Under the pieces are notes generated by a model. It was not told where the DNA came from and searched no databases. It saw only the letters and a list, made by a program, of their open reading frames with translations. Shown here piece by piece: positions 1-13,549 of a stretch of 64,000 bases of DNA. A program made the position numbers and the translations under genes. This stretch comes from Kitagawia praeruptora (taxonomy: Eukaryota; Streptophyta; Magnoliopsida; Apiales; Apiaceae). Every line of letters begins with the position of its first letter. Within the stretch, counting starts at the first letter, position 1. The stretch lies in assembly GCA_037693485.1 (NCBI GenBank), contig CM075354.1, positions 158,931,501 to 158,995,500 of the forward strand, written 5' to 3'.

Positions 1-2021
1 CTTCCTTTTTACCTCTAATATTTAATTAATAAGATTCGCCACTGATTAAACGACATTTAAGGGAATCAATTTCAATTACGAACTTTCGTTTACGATTTCG
101 AACCACTTTTACGAATTTAATCATAACTCCTAAACCGTAAGTCCATTTCATGCGATATTTATATCAAAACGAAGCTTGCAACATAATCTATCTTATCATG
201 GCAGAACATGAAGCTGTACAGTGAGTTATAGCTACTGTGATGCTCGGTGTTTAATAGTCTAACGAAAATTCGGCATTATGACGGCTATAAATCGAACGTT
301 CTAAAATTCATAACAATCAATCCAAGCCACACCGGGCATACTATACATGGTTTTCATCTTAACCAGTCCAAGAAGGTTTCAATTAACCATCATAATCATC
401 AAAACTCTTAAATCATCACTACTAACTACATAATCATGCTTTTATGCATATAACAACACCATAATCTTAACTAATCTAAAACCATCAAGAACATATATAA
501 AACTCAAAGTAAGATCTTGGGTTCTTAAGAATTATACCTTCCTTGGAGAGTGTACAAGCTATAATAACCCTTATATAGTCCTTGTATGGCTTTAACAAAG
601 CTTAAATCATCCAAAGAAACCAAGAAATCAAAGTTAGTTTCTTGAAAACACTATTCACCCTCATCTTTGAGGATTTATTTGAAAATGGAAAACATGGAGT
701 TTGAAGCTAAGATTTCTAGGAGATCATTTTTATGAAATATAGGACTCACCATAAAAATTTGGAGATCAAACAATGGTTGGAAGGTGGATTTTGAAATCTT
801 AAAACTCCAAAATTCGAAGTGCCTTGGTTTTGGGGGAAAAACAGTGAACTTCTCGAATTTATTTACCCATCCAAACGATCTTCAAAAATTATGAAATTAA
901 ATCCCCAATTTCACCTTGATGTGTAGAAGCTCCATGAATTTTTTCATGATTTTTAGATGAGTATATCTAGGTGAAAAAAAAATGCAAAGAACCCTGCCCT
1001 GGAAAATGCAAACTGCTGGAAAAATGGGGGAGAGGTGGTGTTTTTTGATCTTTCTCTCCTTTTTCTCTTTTGACTTGTTGGTGAAATGATTTTGTGATAT
1101 TTGTGGGGTGTTATGGCTGCTAATACACTCTAATTACAAGTGTCAAGACTTGATGGTGTGTTAGAAAAGAGTGGTGACATGTAGCCTTGTTGTTTCATTC
1201 TAAATCACACACCTCATCCTTTCCTTTTTCTTTTCTTTTCTCATTTCTTTTCCACCAATCTAATATTAGTAAACCCTAGATGATCATGTGGTGTTTCTCA
1301 TCTCGTTATATATTTAATCCGTAATTCGTTTCGCGTTCGCTTTATCGCTTAATCTCGTTATAAAGTTCTAGCGATTTCTAAAACGCTTATTATTCTAACT
1401 CAAGGATTTTCATTCTAAATTCTCAAATCATAATTAAATAAAATCCTTAATTTCTTGACATAATAATTCTCTTATCTTGTTCGCATTAATATGCTCTTTA
1501 CTGCTCGATCAGATTTTCCTTAAAAAATAAATTTTGGATTTTCTGAAATCCGATCACGTTTACATACACTTATTTGCTTCGTAGATTGCTAATACGAACT
1601 CAGAAATCCGTTCCGAATACCGGGTATAACATTATTATAATAATATTCCAAATTCCACCAAAATCACTATTCATCACTTATTTTTATTTAATTCCTATAA
1701 TTAGGAAAATGAACCTGGTTCACCCTCGAGTGTTCCTTAACCTTTCATGGAACCTCCGTACTTGTAACCGATATTGATCTGGATGACATGAGGGTATCTA
1801 TTTATCTCTAGGGAATCTTATCTTAACTTTCTAGGAGATAGATTATTCTAATCTAAGTTATCACCCAATAGCATCCTTCAGGCCATATAACCTTGGAATA
1901 TATATCCTTTCATTATTCATTCATTAAAACCAGTATTACATTCTAGTTGTAACCACTATTCATTCTTACATCAATACATAATAAAAAGTTTTAATTCTAC
2001 CCAAAAATCTAGGTTCTTACA
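1..2021 (-). mobile_element. Element A: 3' LTR, cut by the window edge
   Basis: This stretch repeats at 10306-12326 with a constant offset of 10,305 and no net indel. I found two differences, both C/T transitions, at 909 and 914 (11214 and 11219). It ends CTTACA at 2021, so on the minus strand the LTR begins TGTAAG. It is the inner end of a 4,972-bp LTR whose remainder lies left of the window. Because the primer site (7340-7350) and the purine tract (2022-2034) both read on the minus strand, this is the downstream LTR. No gene is supported here; a 67-codon open frame at 1574 recurs in the other LTR and is not coding evidence. Confidence 0.92.
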
Positions 2022-2034
2022 GTCTCCCCTCCTT
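2022..2034 (-). other. Polypurine tract of element A
   Basis: On the minus strand this reads AAGGAGGGGAGAC and abuts the TGTAAG start of the LTR. That is the expected place and composition for the plus-strand primer of reverse transcription. It fixes the element's orientation together with the primer-binding site at 7340-7350. Confidence 0.85.
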
Positions 2035-5000
2035 AAAAGGATTCCGTCCCGGAATCAGGTAGAAGACAATTGGGTATTTGTTGGTTATTTCACTTTCCAA
2101 TTCTCTGGTCGATCCTTACACACTCCAAATCTTTCTAAAGCATCTCATACTGGTGTTACAATACACCCTTATCCGTTCTACCAATTCTTTGATACTTTCG
2201 CACAACACATCATCCGGTATACGCTCTTGTCCGTTCTTATACTATTAACCTTATTGGTACGTGCAGTGACTTCGGTATCACTAACGCGCTACGAAGTCCG
2301 GAGATAACCTCAATCGTAATTTTGCACCTAATCGTTTTAATCTTCGCAATCTCGATGTATATATATTTAGGTGGAAAATTTTATCGAGAGATCACTGTGA
2401 TCAATGAACATTTGTTATATTGCATAGTTAGTACAAAAGGGGGCCAGCCTTTAGTACTTGACAAGCAATTAAACAATTAATGGCATTCCACTTAGACTCC
2501 TATCACACAGACAGAGAGTCACGTAGTATTACCTCCCCTCCTTAAAGGGTTGTTCTTCTCAATTTAGAAGAAGATAAATAAGGGAGAAGAAAAGAACGAA
2601 TTTCAAAGAATCATATATGAAAGTTTTCATGATTGTCAAAATATCATACTTAGAATTTACCTCTGAACTATAGAGGTTTATTAGAGAAGAGAAATAATCA
2701 TATTCGTATCAAATTCCACTTTTTCGTAATCTCACATATCACATGTCCCTGCTATTCTGTCCATCATTCTATGGACCTATACACTTGCTTGATATTAGCA
2801 CCACTTACTTTTTGGAAAATCCTTCAACCTCTCAGGTTAAATCTTGGATTTCCCGCTTGACATTATTATTTACTCACATTTCATGCCCCGACACTGGCTC
2901 TTTCATACTTATAATTCTAACACTATCAGGTTGTCATTCCGAGAGCTCGTTAAGAAGAACCCATTCATCAATCCATTCATAACATTTCTTGCTTCACATT
3001 CAATTATTATTTCCCATTCTTTTCTTTATCAATCACATCCATCTTATCATCTAGTTCTCATTCACTTCTGTTATTGAACTCCACCGTCACCTTATTAGGG
3101 GAACGCGTGTTACCTTTATTCAATATACGTGGCACGTTTGTGGTCAAACTTTCCTTTGTTCAACCATCTAGATTTCACTTTCTCATTCCATGAGTCTTTT
3201 TTTATTACTCAATCAAACTATTCCATATTTCCTCGGATTTTCCAGTCTTAAAAAGGAGCCAATTTGTATGTCATTCATGCTCCTAATTCCAACTTTCCGT
3301 TTTGGCCAATACTCTTACCTTGCCAATTCCATACTCTTCTCGCTTCATTACTGGAGCTTCTCATGAGTCCGCATATCTGACTTTCTTATTAATCCTCAAC
3401 TCTTCATTCATCTCAATCAGTTGCTTGTCTTCATTTCTACTATAATCATTCTATGAACCATCATAGCCTAATCATTTATTTCAAATATCCCGTCATTCCA
3501 GAAATTACACCATCCGAAATAAACCTGGATGATTTCTCTAACTTAGATTCAATTCGACAGTTCCACAGTCGTTACCACCTAATTTCTCAGAAGGATCACC
3601 ATCGCTTATCATTTACGCAGTGCTTTAATAACTAAGCATCATAATTGTCAATTCAAGATCCTCTAGGAAAACAAAATAATCACTATTTCCATCCATAAGG
3701 AACGCTTCCTGAACTTGACGTAGATATTACATGAAGCAGATAAAATTGCAGGAAAGCTTCCAGCATCGCAGCTGGAACAGGCTGGTGAGATTATTAATCA
3801 TATATCTCCGGTAGAAGACTAAAAGCTTAGCGGTTTGCTTAATCGCTTGCCAACCTCATAATTCTCTATCTTGTTTGCACAGAAATACACCAACATAAAC
3901 TTGCTTGTCATTCATCATCGTGCCATTTGGCTTATCAGTATTTGTACCTTCTCTACTTCTGGTCATTTACTACCAATTCATTGTTACTTAACCTCCCCTC
4001 TCTCTTTCCAAAGAAAAGGCGAGTCTCTTGGGGAATTTGGTCTGGTCTATTTTAGAGCCTCCTAATGTCGGTAATGTGCTACTGGCAACATCAGGAATCG
4101 AATCTTTACTTAAACTATTCTTATAGTTGATCCTGGCAAAATCATTAGACGGAATGTAACTTCCTCTACCACATTATGACCATCAAGGTCCTTACATTAT
4201 CATTCTATTTCTTTGGTCTGAGCATTTATGCCTACTCCCCTATACTTAAAGTGTCGGTCACCTCGTTGGCCTTTCCTGATTATAATAATTTCTTGAGATC
4301 AATGTTTTCTGGATCTATTCCAACTCAGGGTGGAAGCATTCTCCCTTAAATTCTGCTGAATGAGAGAAAGCATCTATCAATCTTTTCCAAAAGTCATTGC
4401 TTCCACCTTTCTAGTGCGATCTTGACTACAGGTACTCCAAATCATACCTAGGATATTTCCTTAATTAACTCCCCCTTTTTTTTTCTTTTTTTTTTTTTTA
4501 GGATAATCTCAACCTTATTGGTTCAATCCATACTTTTACATGGTTTCACACATGCTTCATCTGGCCTTATTGTTACTATGTCATACATTCCTTACCAAAC
4601 TTCCCGTTTGAAGTTTAGAATATTAGCACTTCCCTTATAAGGTTTCTTAGGCCATCCTCATCATTCCTCCTGCATCTCCTGGTTACAGGGTATATCAAAC
4701 ATCATTAGTCAATTTTATAACAATTCTGTCTATGTACTTTTTGAGATTCCTTTCCACAAATCCTTACAGGTTGTTGATACCTTGGTCGATTCAACTTATA
4801 TCGTCTGATTTCACAGTGCCTATTGTTAGGGGTGATGCTATCCTTTGTGCATCCCCCAGGGTTCGTCTTAATATATGGACATTCTATGCTCAATTCTAGT
4901 TTCAAGGAATACTTATATCCTGTACTTGGCAATTCAATCATATATCCTTAATAAGGGTCTCTTTTAATCATTCTCATCTTGATAGTCTATAGGTAGACTA

Positions 5001-7339
5001 ATGCTAACCTCTTCTTTCAAACGAATGTTAGTCTATATGACCTTCCAAAAGACAACACATGTCTATCTGCTCTTTCTTACAGAACTTGGTAATGGTAGCA
5101 AGGATGTTCTGGAAGTTATTGGTCTTGTTCAACTTGAATCTCTTAGTGCCAAATGCTCTTTTGAGGACACTAAGCCTCAGATAACATTTATGCATCACAG
5201 TGCACTAACTTTGGTAATTTTCGTAACTTTTCAGTGGTCACTACCCTCAATCCTGATACGCCCATGGTATATATATATATCCATCATCCTGTATCTAAAT
5301 TCATTTTATATCAAAAGCCCTCGCGGTTGGCACTTGATTAGAAGCACCCCGCTTTGTCCTTACATTGCTGATTCAGTCACTTGATAATCCTTAGTGACTT
5401 GGCCCCAATGGCCATGCTAAAATATGTGAGTTTAGGGGTCGGCTAATAGCATTACTTTTCTAGCAATTGCTGGCATAGTGCCTTCTACTTTGATACCTTT
5501 TGATCTTTTCAAAATTTTACTCCATATAAGTCTCACTTGACTTCTCGGTACCGCCTCCGGTCACCTTTCCTTTTATTTTTATCATTTCAACTTCTCTTAT
5601 CAATTTCACGTACCACAAAAGCTTAACACTTCTGGCATAACAACCTTTTCATTTAAGTCAATCCCAGAATTTCTCAGTCCGGCTTGTTTCTTAATTACAT
5701 TCAACTTCATAACTTTATCCCTACATTCAACTATAATAATCGGGGTATGTCTACCCACCTGTATAGCGGCTACTTTACCCAATCCACAGGGTTCGCTCCA
5801 GTTTCCACTCTCTTCAATGACGTCTTTTGATAATCAGAAAGACAAGGTTTGCCAAAATTCGTTGAATCCCTTTCCAGAATTTGGGAAAATTTCAGTTAAT
5901 CTATTCACCCACTAGTAACATGCCACATCTTCCCGATACGTATTCGTCCTATTAGTCGATACTACCAAATACCAGTCTTCTTAACAACTAGTCTCAGAAG
6001 GAACACTACCGTCGGGGCTAGTTGCTTCCCAGAATTTGCACTACCAAGGTCATCCGAATCTGGTGAACCGTGTTGTCCAATTGTGTTCGAAAATTATGTT
6101 GTCCTGTTGCATAAGCACAACACCTAAACCTGTACGAGGTGCATCCTAATATATTCCAAAATTTTCCTTCTTCCATTAGGTAACGCTAATGCTGATTTCC
6201 CCCCATTTATCTTGTCCATTCAAACTTTTATTCTCATAATAAGTCGGGTTACGGGACTACACTTTCTGTAAAGTCCTGAGCAAATCTTTGGTAATACCTT
6301 GTGAATTTTATGAAATTTCTCACCTTTGCCAGTGTGGTTGGCCAATCTTCATTTGAAACTATCTTTAACTTGGTAGGGCCGACCAACAGTACTCTTATTG
6401 ATCATGTGTCCTATTACTGGACTTCATTTTGCCAAAACTCTTATTTCGAGAACATGTCCTACACCTGTTCTATCAGGTTGCACCTAGAAGCATTCTCAAT
6501 TACATCTCGACCACTGCTCGCCTTGCCTAATCCATTTATGATTCAGTGTCAGAATAAACTTAAGGTAACTACCATAATCCATTCAAGGAAAAGAAAGAAT
6601 TTAATATTCTTCTGAATCACATGCAACTAATGTTTCTGGTTCATCATTTCACTGAATTGAACTGAACTTATAATTGGTTCTTGATGATATCCTTATTACT
6701 AATTTATCACAGACTCACTGGTCTTCTCCTCTTGTAGGTTCTGAGATCATTGTCTTTGATAATCATGCATCATTCTAATTCCTTTCTCATTAATCTAAAA
6801 GTCTCCAAGGATTCTTATCTATCCTTACATAAGATCTTGAGTAATTCCTCAAATCCATCTTACTTGCTGGCACTTCATCCGGTAGTCCGGCTATGACTCC
6901 AATATGCTTCTTTAATTCTCTTAATAATATCTCAATTCTTTAAGCTCACTTCTCTGAGCACTATACCTTAACTCTTACAGTCTCTCTGGCTGTAGCCCTC
7001 ATTTCCTGAAGTGTAAACTCCTTATACTTATCAATATTTCCTTCTTCTGCTGGGACCTCAACCGGGCCCTCAGTAGGGTGCTCTATCGAATCCATCATCC
7101 GATCTTCAACATCAAAACAAGCATCATTATGTTACTGCTCGTAATCCCCAAGGTCTGTCGCCTTACTAGTCGATACAAGAACGAGCTAAGTTACTATCAT
7201 GATACTTTAGGGTTCCCATAAGGGTTTTATACGTCAGTACTACATTAAGTAGTCCGACTATGAACTTGGCAAGAGTTCTTATTATCTTAATGATTTTATT
7301 GTTTTAACGTCGCATCATCTCTGGGATATATAACGCTCT
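2035..7339 (-). mobile_element. Element A: decayed Ty3/gypsy internal region
   Basis: About 5.3 kb with no open frame longer than roughly 130 codons on either strand. Minus-strand translation shows scattered remains of a gypsy polyprotein (see 6104-6383). Near 2040-2100 there is a remnant that resembles the end of a Tekay-like polyprotein, with W-K-V-K followed by a stop. It cannot encode working Gag or Pol. Large LTRs, a non-coding interior and near-identical LTRs match the LARD type (large retrotransposon derivatives). An alternative is one degraded copy whose LTRs were homogenised by gene conversion. Confidence 0.8.
6104..6383 (-). pseudogene. Gypsy pol remnant: RT-RNase H connection and RNase H
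   Basis: Minus-strand translation of 6383 down to 6252 runs 44 codons without a stop, beginning VGPTKLKIVSNEDWP and continuing VRNFIKF, YYQRFAQDF. This matches the plant Ty3 consensus after reverse transcriptase (V-D-P-x-K, W-P-x-P, V-R-x-F-L-G, Y-Y-R-R-F). After stops and short indels, 6145-6104 reads DAPRTGLGVVLMQQ, the RNase H motif usually seen as D-A-S-x-x-G-L-G-x-V-L-M-Q. Stops lie between and beyond the blocks. The chromodomain-bearing Tekay lineage is likely, inferred only from these blocks and the terminal layout. Confidence 0.75.
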
Positions 7340-7350
7340 CTCTGATACCA
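7340..7350 (-). other. Primer-binding site of element A (initiator tRNA-Met)
   Basis: The minus strand reads TGGTATCAGAG, complementary to the 3' end of initiator methionine tRNA, four bases inside the LTR edge at 7355. This is the usual primer for plant Ty1 and many Ty3 elements and shows that the element reads right to left. Confidence 0.85.
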
Positions 7351-7354
7351 TTTC

Positions 7355-10300
7355 TGTAACACCCCCAGATCCAGGGTCAGGGATCTGGTCGTTACGGTCT
7401 CAATATCCAACCACAAAACCAACATAATTTAAATTACAACCTTGTGACCCAAAACAACAACATAAAACACACCCGTTATAGTCCCAGAGATGAAATCAGA
7501 GTAACCAACAATATTATTAATCACAAGTTTGAGTTCTTACAACCCAAAGAATTACAATTGTACAATTACATACTCTTTGCCATCCATTGATAGATACCAT
7601 AATATAAATACATTTGAGGCTCAATTGCTAACAACTAGCCTACCAGTAGTTGCATCTTCAACAAAGGTAGCCAAGACCTTAGCGGTAAACCTCTGACGGT
7701 TGTCACCTGCTTACGCTACGTGCGCCTTGCGCGGCCATCTGATCTAGCTGTTGTTTTGATATAAATAAATAAAGCAAGGGTGAGCAATAGCCCACCAGAA
7801 ATATAATTGAACAGTGATAATATATAACAGTCCAAAATATCTTTGAAACCATATGCCATGCATTAACGATGTAGTACCAATATAAGGTATGAGATGAAGT
7901 TACAAGGTAACTCAAAAATATATTTGTTTTGAATAAATATCTGCTATGCAAAAGATAAGCAAGATATTCTCAATTATCATAAAAGAGGAACTTGCAGGAA
8001 AATATTGCAATTCCGGTTTCAACACTTTTTCACCTTGCCAACACCAACAGTGTTGCAGAAATTTCTCACTTTTAGAAGATGAACTAATACGGGAGCATTG
8101 CCGCGCCAGATGCCCTGACGTTTACGATGATCAGTCGTATGTCATGCATCTCATCAGTCGTTCTCTACATGTAGAAGGTAGCTCCGACGGAATTACTTAT
8201 CTACCGCCCTCTGGAACTCCTCAGCCAACGGTGGGGCTATTGCTGGACCGGCGCCACTCGGCCACTTACGCGTCTCCTAGTTCGAATATCATCCATGACT
8301 CTGAAACGTAAAGTTCGTTCCCCTTTTCCCCAAGTGTAACACTTGTTGATAGGACTCCACAAAGTAGTCGTATCTAATTGGAAAGGAAAATTCACCAATA
8401 TTTCCCAAGCTGATGCTTGTTAATGGATATACACTTGTTACATCAATCATACCCCTCGAGCGTTGAGGAGGTAACCAAAAGACTCATATCGATGCTTGAA
8501 AGAATCAAGATGTGAGTGACAAGATAGTTTTACCAAGTATAGGACCGGGCAGTTCAATAAATAACATCCCCAAGTGAGGTCCCCTTATATAATTTTTGGA
8601 AGTTGAGCGAGTATTTAAATCTTCTTATAAGATAGATTTAAATGAAAATAAAGTTTTGGGAACCTCCCCTTGATAAAATAGTCATAAAAGACTCCGAAAT
8701 ATTTTACATAATATCTGAAGGTGAAGGATAACCTTTGGATAATATAAATCATTACAAAAAGAATTCAAAAGAATTTTATTAAATATTCCAATAATATTTA
8801 TTAAGTCAATAATAATTACGGAATATTATTAAATCAATATATTGCTCGTAAGTAATCCTCGAATGAATATAGAATTATTTATTAAATAAATCTCTTCTTA
8901 ATGAATATTTAAGATAATATTCATTGAATAAATAAACTTAAATAAATATTTAAAATAATATTTACTGAATAAATCAAACCTTAAATGAATATTTGAAAAT
9001 AATATTCATTTAACAATAAACATTCCAAATGAATATCCAAATAATATTCATTAAACAAATAATATTCTAAATGAATATCCCAAAATAATATTCATTTAAC
9101 AAATAATATTCTAAATGAATACCCCAAAATAATATTCATTTAACAAATAATATTCTAAATGAATATCCGAATAATATTCATTTAGTAATCAAAACTTTAA
9201 AGGAATAATCGAAGTAATATTCCTTGAGTAAATAGAACTTCCAATGAATATTTTAAAATAATATTCATTAAGTAAATCAAACCTTAAATGAATATTCGAA
9301 AGTAATATTCATTAAATAAATAAAGATCAAATGAATATTCCAAATAATAATAAGTAAGCCAAATGAATATTTGGGAATGATATTCGTCAACCAAATAACT
9401 CTAATGAATATTCAAAATAATATTCATTAACTAAATAACTCCAATGAATGATCAAAATAATATTCATTAAATAAATGACATTCTAAATGAATACTAAAAT
9501 AATATTCATTAAATATTCCTTCACTGAGGTAATACTCAAATAACGTTCCTCGAAAGATTCGTAATCGAATAAAAATCCTCGAAGTAATAAATTTGTCGCT
9601 GGGATCCCTCCGGGTTTCCACGACTATTTATATATTACAAAATATCGACTCCCGGTCTATATTTGAAGTATGAATATCATACGCCCTTCGCTAAGGGTCT
9701 TAACCAAACAATCCGGCTTATAACTGATATTTCATATATAGTCTATAAGCCGATATCAATTCAGGGAACAAGTAATTCAATATTAACTTGAAAGTAGGCA
9801 TGCATGCTATGGCATATGTATAAAACAATCATCATATATATTATCACAACAACAGTTCCAAGTATTGGAAACTTGCCTGAGAATCGAGTGCGGGTAGGGG
9901 TAATGTGTCCCGGGTCAGCTCGACAATCTATAAACAATCAGAATATTTAAGATTAACCACTTAACGCTTATTAAAAGGCTAAGTATAAACTCCACTTACA
10001 TCGAAACATGTTTTCGAGTTATCTCGTTACGTCTCTTTTAGTGTAACTCTTTTTATCACCGATACGATCCGACATTCGTTCGTTATCAAGACATGTCATC
10101 ATGCTTATACTTGGTATATACTTAAGTCGTATAAGTTCTAAGGTTGGTCGTTTACGAATCAAGATTATACCTTGAGTGTTATCGCCCGTTTTCTAAGTTA
10201 TAACCAAAGTCATACCTTTAAGGGGTTCGTTCGCGTTTAACCTCGATTCAAACATTTTTATAAAATCGGAAAACGATCCATTCGACATGTGGTTTTCTCC

Positions 10301-12326
10301 CACACCTTCCTTTTTACCTCTAATATTTAATTAATAAGATTCGCCACTGATTAAACGACATTTAAGGGAATCAATTTCAATTACGAACTTTCGTTTACGA
10401 TTTCGAACCACTTTTACGAATTTAATCATAACTCCTAAACCGTAAGTCCATTTCATGCGATATTTATATCAAAACGAAGCTTGCAACATAATCTATCTTA
10501 TCATGGCAGAACATGAAGCTGTACAGTGAGTTATAGCTACTGTGATGCTCGGTGTTTAATAGTCTAACGAAAATTCGGCATTATGACGGCTATAAATCGA
10601 ACGTTCTAAAATTCATAACAATCAATCCAAGCCACACCGGGCATACTATACATGGTTTTCATCTTAACCAGTCCAAGAAGGTTTCAATTAACCATCATAA
10701 TCATCAAAACTCTTAAATCATCACTACTAACTACATAATCATGCTTTTATGCATATAACAACACCATAATCTTAACTAATCTAAAACCATCAAGAACATA
10801 TATAAAACTCAAAGTAAGATCTTGGGTTCTTAAGAATTATACCTTCCTTGGAGAGTGTACAAGCTATAATAACCCTTATATAGTCCTTGTATGGCTTTAA
10901 CAAAGCTTAAATCATCCAAAGAAACCAAGAAATCAAAGTTAGTTTCTTGAAAACACTATTCACCCTCATCTTTGAGGATTTATTTGAAAATGGAAAACAT
11001 GGAGTTTGAAGCTAAGATTTCTAGGAGATCATTTTTATGAAATATAGGACTCACCATAAAAATTTGGAGATCAAACAATGGTTGGAAGGTGGATTTTGAA
11101 ATCTTAAAACTCCAAAATTCGAAGTGCCTTGGTTTTGGGGGAAAAACAGTGAACTTCTCGAATTTATTTACCCATCCAAACGATCTTCAAAAATTATGAA
11201 ATTAAATCCCCAACTTCATCTTGATGTGTAGAAGCTCCATGAATTTTTTCATGATTTTTAGATGAGTATATCTAGGTGAAAAAAAAATGCAAAGAACCCT
11301 GCCCTGGAAAATGCAAACTGCTGGAAAAATGGGGGAGAGGTGGTGTTTTTTGATCTTTCTCTCCTTTTTCTCTTTTGACTTGTTGGTGAAATGATTTTGT
11401 GATATTTGTGGGGTGTTATGGCTGCTAATACACTCTAATTACAAGTGTCAAGACTTGATGGTGTGTTAGAAAAGAGTGGTGACATGTAGCCTTGTTGTTT
11501 CATTCTAAATCACACACCTCATCCTTTCCTTTTTCTTTTCTTTTCTCATTTCTTTTCCACCAATCTAATATTAGTAAACCCTAGATGATCATGTGGTGTT
11601 TCTCATCTCGTTATATATTTAATCCGTAATTCGTTTCGCGTTCGCTTTATCGCTTAATCTCGTTATAAAGTTCTAGCGATTTCTAAAACGCTTATTATTC
11701 TAACTCAAGGATTTTCATTCTAAATTCTCAAATCATAATTAAATAAAATCCTTAATTTCTTGACATAATAATTCTCTTATCTTGTTCGCATTAATATGCT
11801 CTTTACTGCTCGATCAGATTTTCCTTAAAAAATAAATTTTGGATTTTCTGAAATCCGATCACGTTTACATACACTTATTTGCTTCGTAGATTGCTAATAC
11901 GAACTCAGAAATCCGTTCCGAATACCGGGTATAACATTATTATAATAATATTCCAAATTCCACCAAAATCACTATTCATCACTTATTTTTATTTAATTCC
12001 TATAATTAGGAAAATGAACCTGGTTCACCCTCGAGTGTTCCTTAACCTTTCATGGAACCTCCGTACTTGTAACCGATATTGATCTGGATGACATGAGGGT
12101 ATCTATTTATCTCTAGGGAATCTTATCTTAACTTTCTAGGAGATAGATTATTCTAATCTAAGTTATCACCCAATAGCATCCTTCAGGCCATATAACCTTG
12201 GAATATATATCCTTTCATTATTCATTCATTAAAACCAGTATTACATTCTAGTTGTAACCACTATTCATTCTTACATCAATACATAATAAAAAGTTTTAAT
12301 TCTACCCAAAAATCTAGGTTCTTACA
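7355..12326 (-). mobile_element. Element A: complete 5' LTR, 4,972 bp
   Basis: On the plus strand the LTR runs from TGTAACACCC at 7355 to TTCTTACA at 12326, so both ends have TG...CA. The 10306-12326 part matches 1-2021. The five bases after it, TCAAG at 12327, should be one copy of the target duplication; its partner lies outside the window. At nearly 5 kb this is a very long LTR. It contains a hairpin array (8770-9515) and short open frames, the longest 121 codons on the plus strand at 7946-8311, antisense to the element and without recognisable domains. Confidence 0.9.
8770..9515 (-). repeat. Array of AATGAATA/TATTCATT hairpins inside the LTR
   Basis: About a dozen imperfect tandem units of roughly 40-65 bp occur here. 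Each has AATGAATA, a 5-12 base spacer, then TATTCATT, so every unit can fold into a hairpin. Most units share the same stem. One near 9198 has AAGGAATA paired with TATTCCTT, a change on both arms that keeps pairing. Loops vary (CCCAAAA, CGAAAGT and others). Confidence 0.8.
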
Positions 12327-12778
12327 TCAAGTAAGTGCTAGCAATGTAAACAACATGTGGACACTCAAGCAAACGAAAAATCATGCAAAAGATATGCATA
12401 TAAGCTCAAAACTCACTTGGTGTGATAAAACATAATCAATCCCAAGTAACAAGACTCTCTAACGCACCTACTTGTACTCAAAGCATGAAAACCAAGTCAT
12501 CTTGCACATATTCATGTCATTCTAATCACTTACAACATCCAATTAAGTCTACCAGTTTCAACTTGCTAGTGTAAGTGTGTGCACAAGAACAAAGCACGTC
12601 ACTTCTCATACAAAAGCGTCCATAAACACAAGAATTCTACGCATGCATGGGTGTATCAAGCAAAATACAACAACTAATCAAATTGCATGGCTAGAATTAT
12701 TTTTGGTATTTTTAATTTTTTAATTTTTTTTTAAACAAGTAATACACTACGTTGAGAACACGTCCCCACACTTAAGCG

Positions 12779-12798
12779 GTTCATTGTCCCCAATGAAC
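12779..12798 (-). other. GGGA-tetraloop hairpin beside a purine tract (element B)
   Basis: A perfect 8-bp inverted repeat, GTTCATTG TCCC CAATGAAC. In the minus-strand RNA the loop is GGGA. Eleven bases further on in the RNA comes GGGG within AAGUGUGGGG. The layout matches two hairpins in element C (55324-55341 and 57132-57151) with different stem sequences. The function is unknown; it may help select the polypurine primer or act in packaging. Confidence 0.7.
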
Positions 12799-13374
12799 TA
12801 ATGAACAAGATACAAAACTACAACTAAAAACAAAATAAAACTACAATAAAAAGAAAAGAAAGAAAACTCCCCTGGAATCAAGATGTCAGGTGTGAAAACC
12901 ACCCCTCAGTCGCTTAGGAGCCACCCACTCACCACCAACAACCACCAAGAAATATCCTACCAAAAATCACCAAGCAATATCACACCAAAAAAATACCCAA
13001 TTAACAAGAATAATACAAAACCCACAATTTACAAGAACACAAATTCGTAATAAAAAATAAAATAGAGAAGAGATATCCCAACTACGAATCAAAGAGGTGA
13101 ACCTGCAATTAATTCCTCTTTAGAATTAAATTTTTAGAGATTTAAATAAATAGAAGAGGAATTGGATTTGTATTTATAGGTGGGTATATATAAAAGATTA
13201 TGGATAGGATGAAAATAAAACTTTAGAGTGTATGAGAGATTTGGAGAGGTTTAGAATTGATGTAGGATAGATATATGAATTAGGAATCAAAGAAATTTGA
13301 GTTAGGATTGAATTTGGGGTTGAATTTATGAGGAAAAACACAATTTTTCGGGAAAAATTCTGGGCAGAGGGGTT

Positions 13375-13549
13375 GTCACGCAACCTGTGGCTGCGTTACA
13401 GGGGTGAGAGGCGCGGAAACAAGGGTGACACGCAGGTTGAACCTGCGTGTTTGGGCGCTCCTGCGCTGGCTGGGCGCTTGATGCGCGCTTAGCTTCTGCG
13501 TTACATGGCGCTTGATGCGCTGGGCTGGCGCATCTGGCGCTGGCGCATT

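Noticed and set aside
7946..8311. 121-codon plus-strand frame inside the element A LTR
   Set aside because: Antisense to the element, no domain, and located in LTR sequence. Open frames of this size are expected in nearly 5 kb of LTR.
8770..9515. CRISPR-like array of short repeats
   Set aside because: Nuclear plant LTR; units are contiguous palindromes without unique spacers of constant length, and there are no cas genes.
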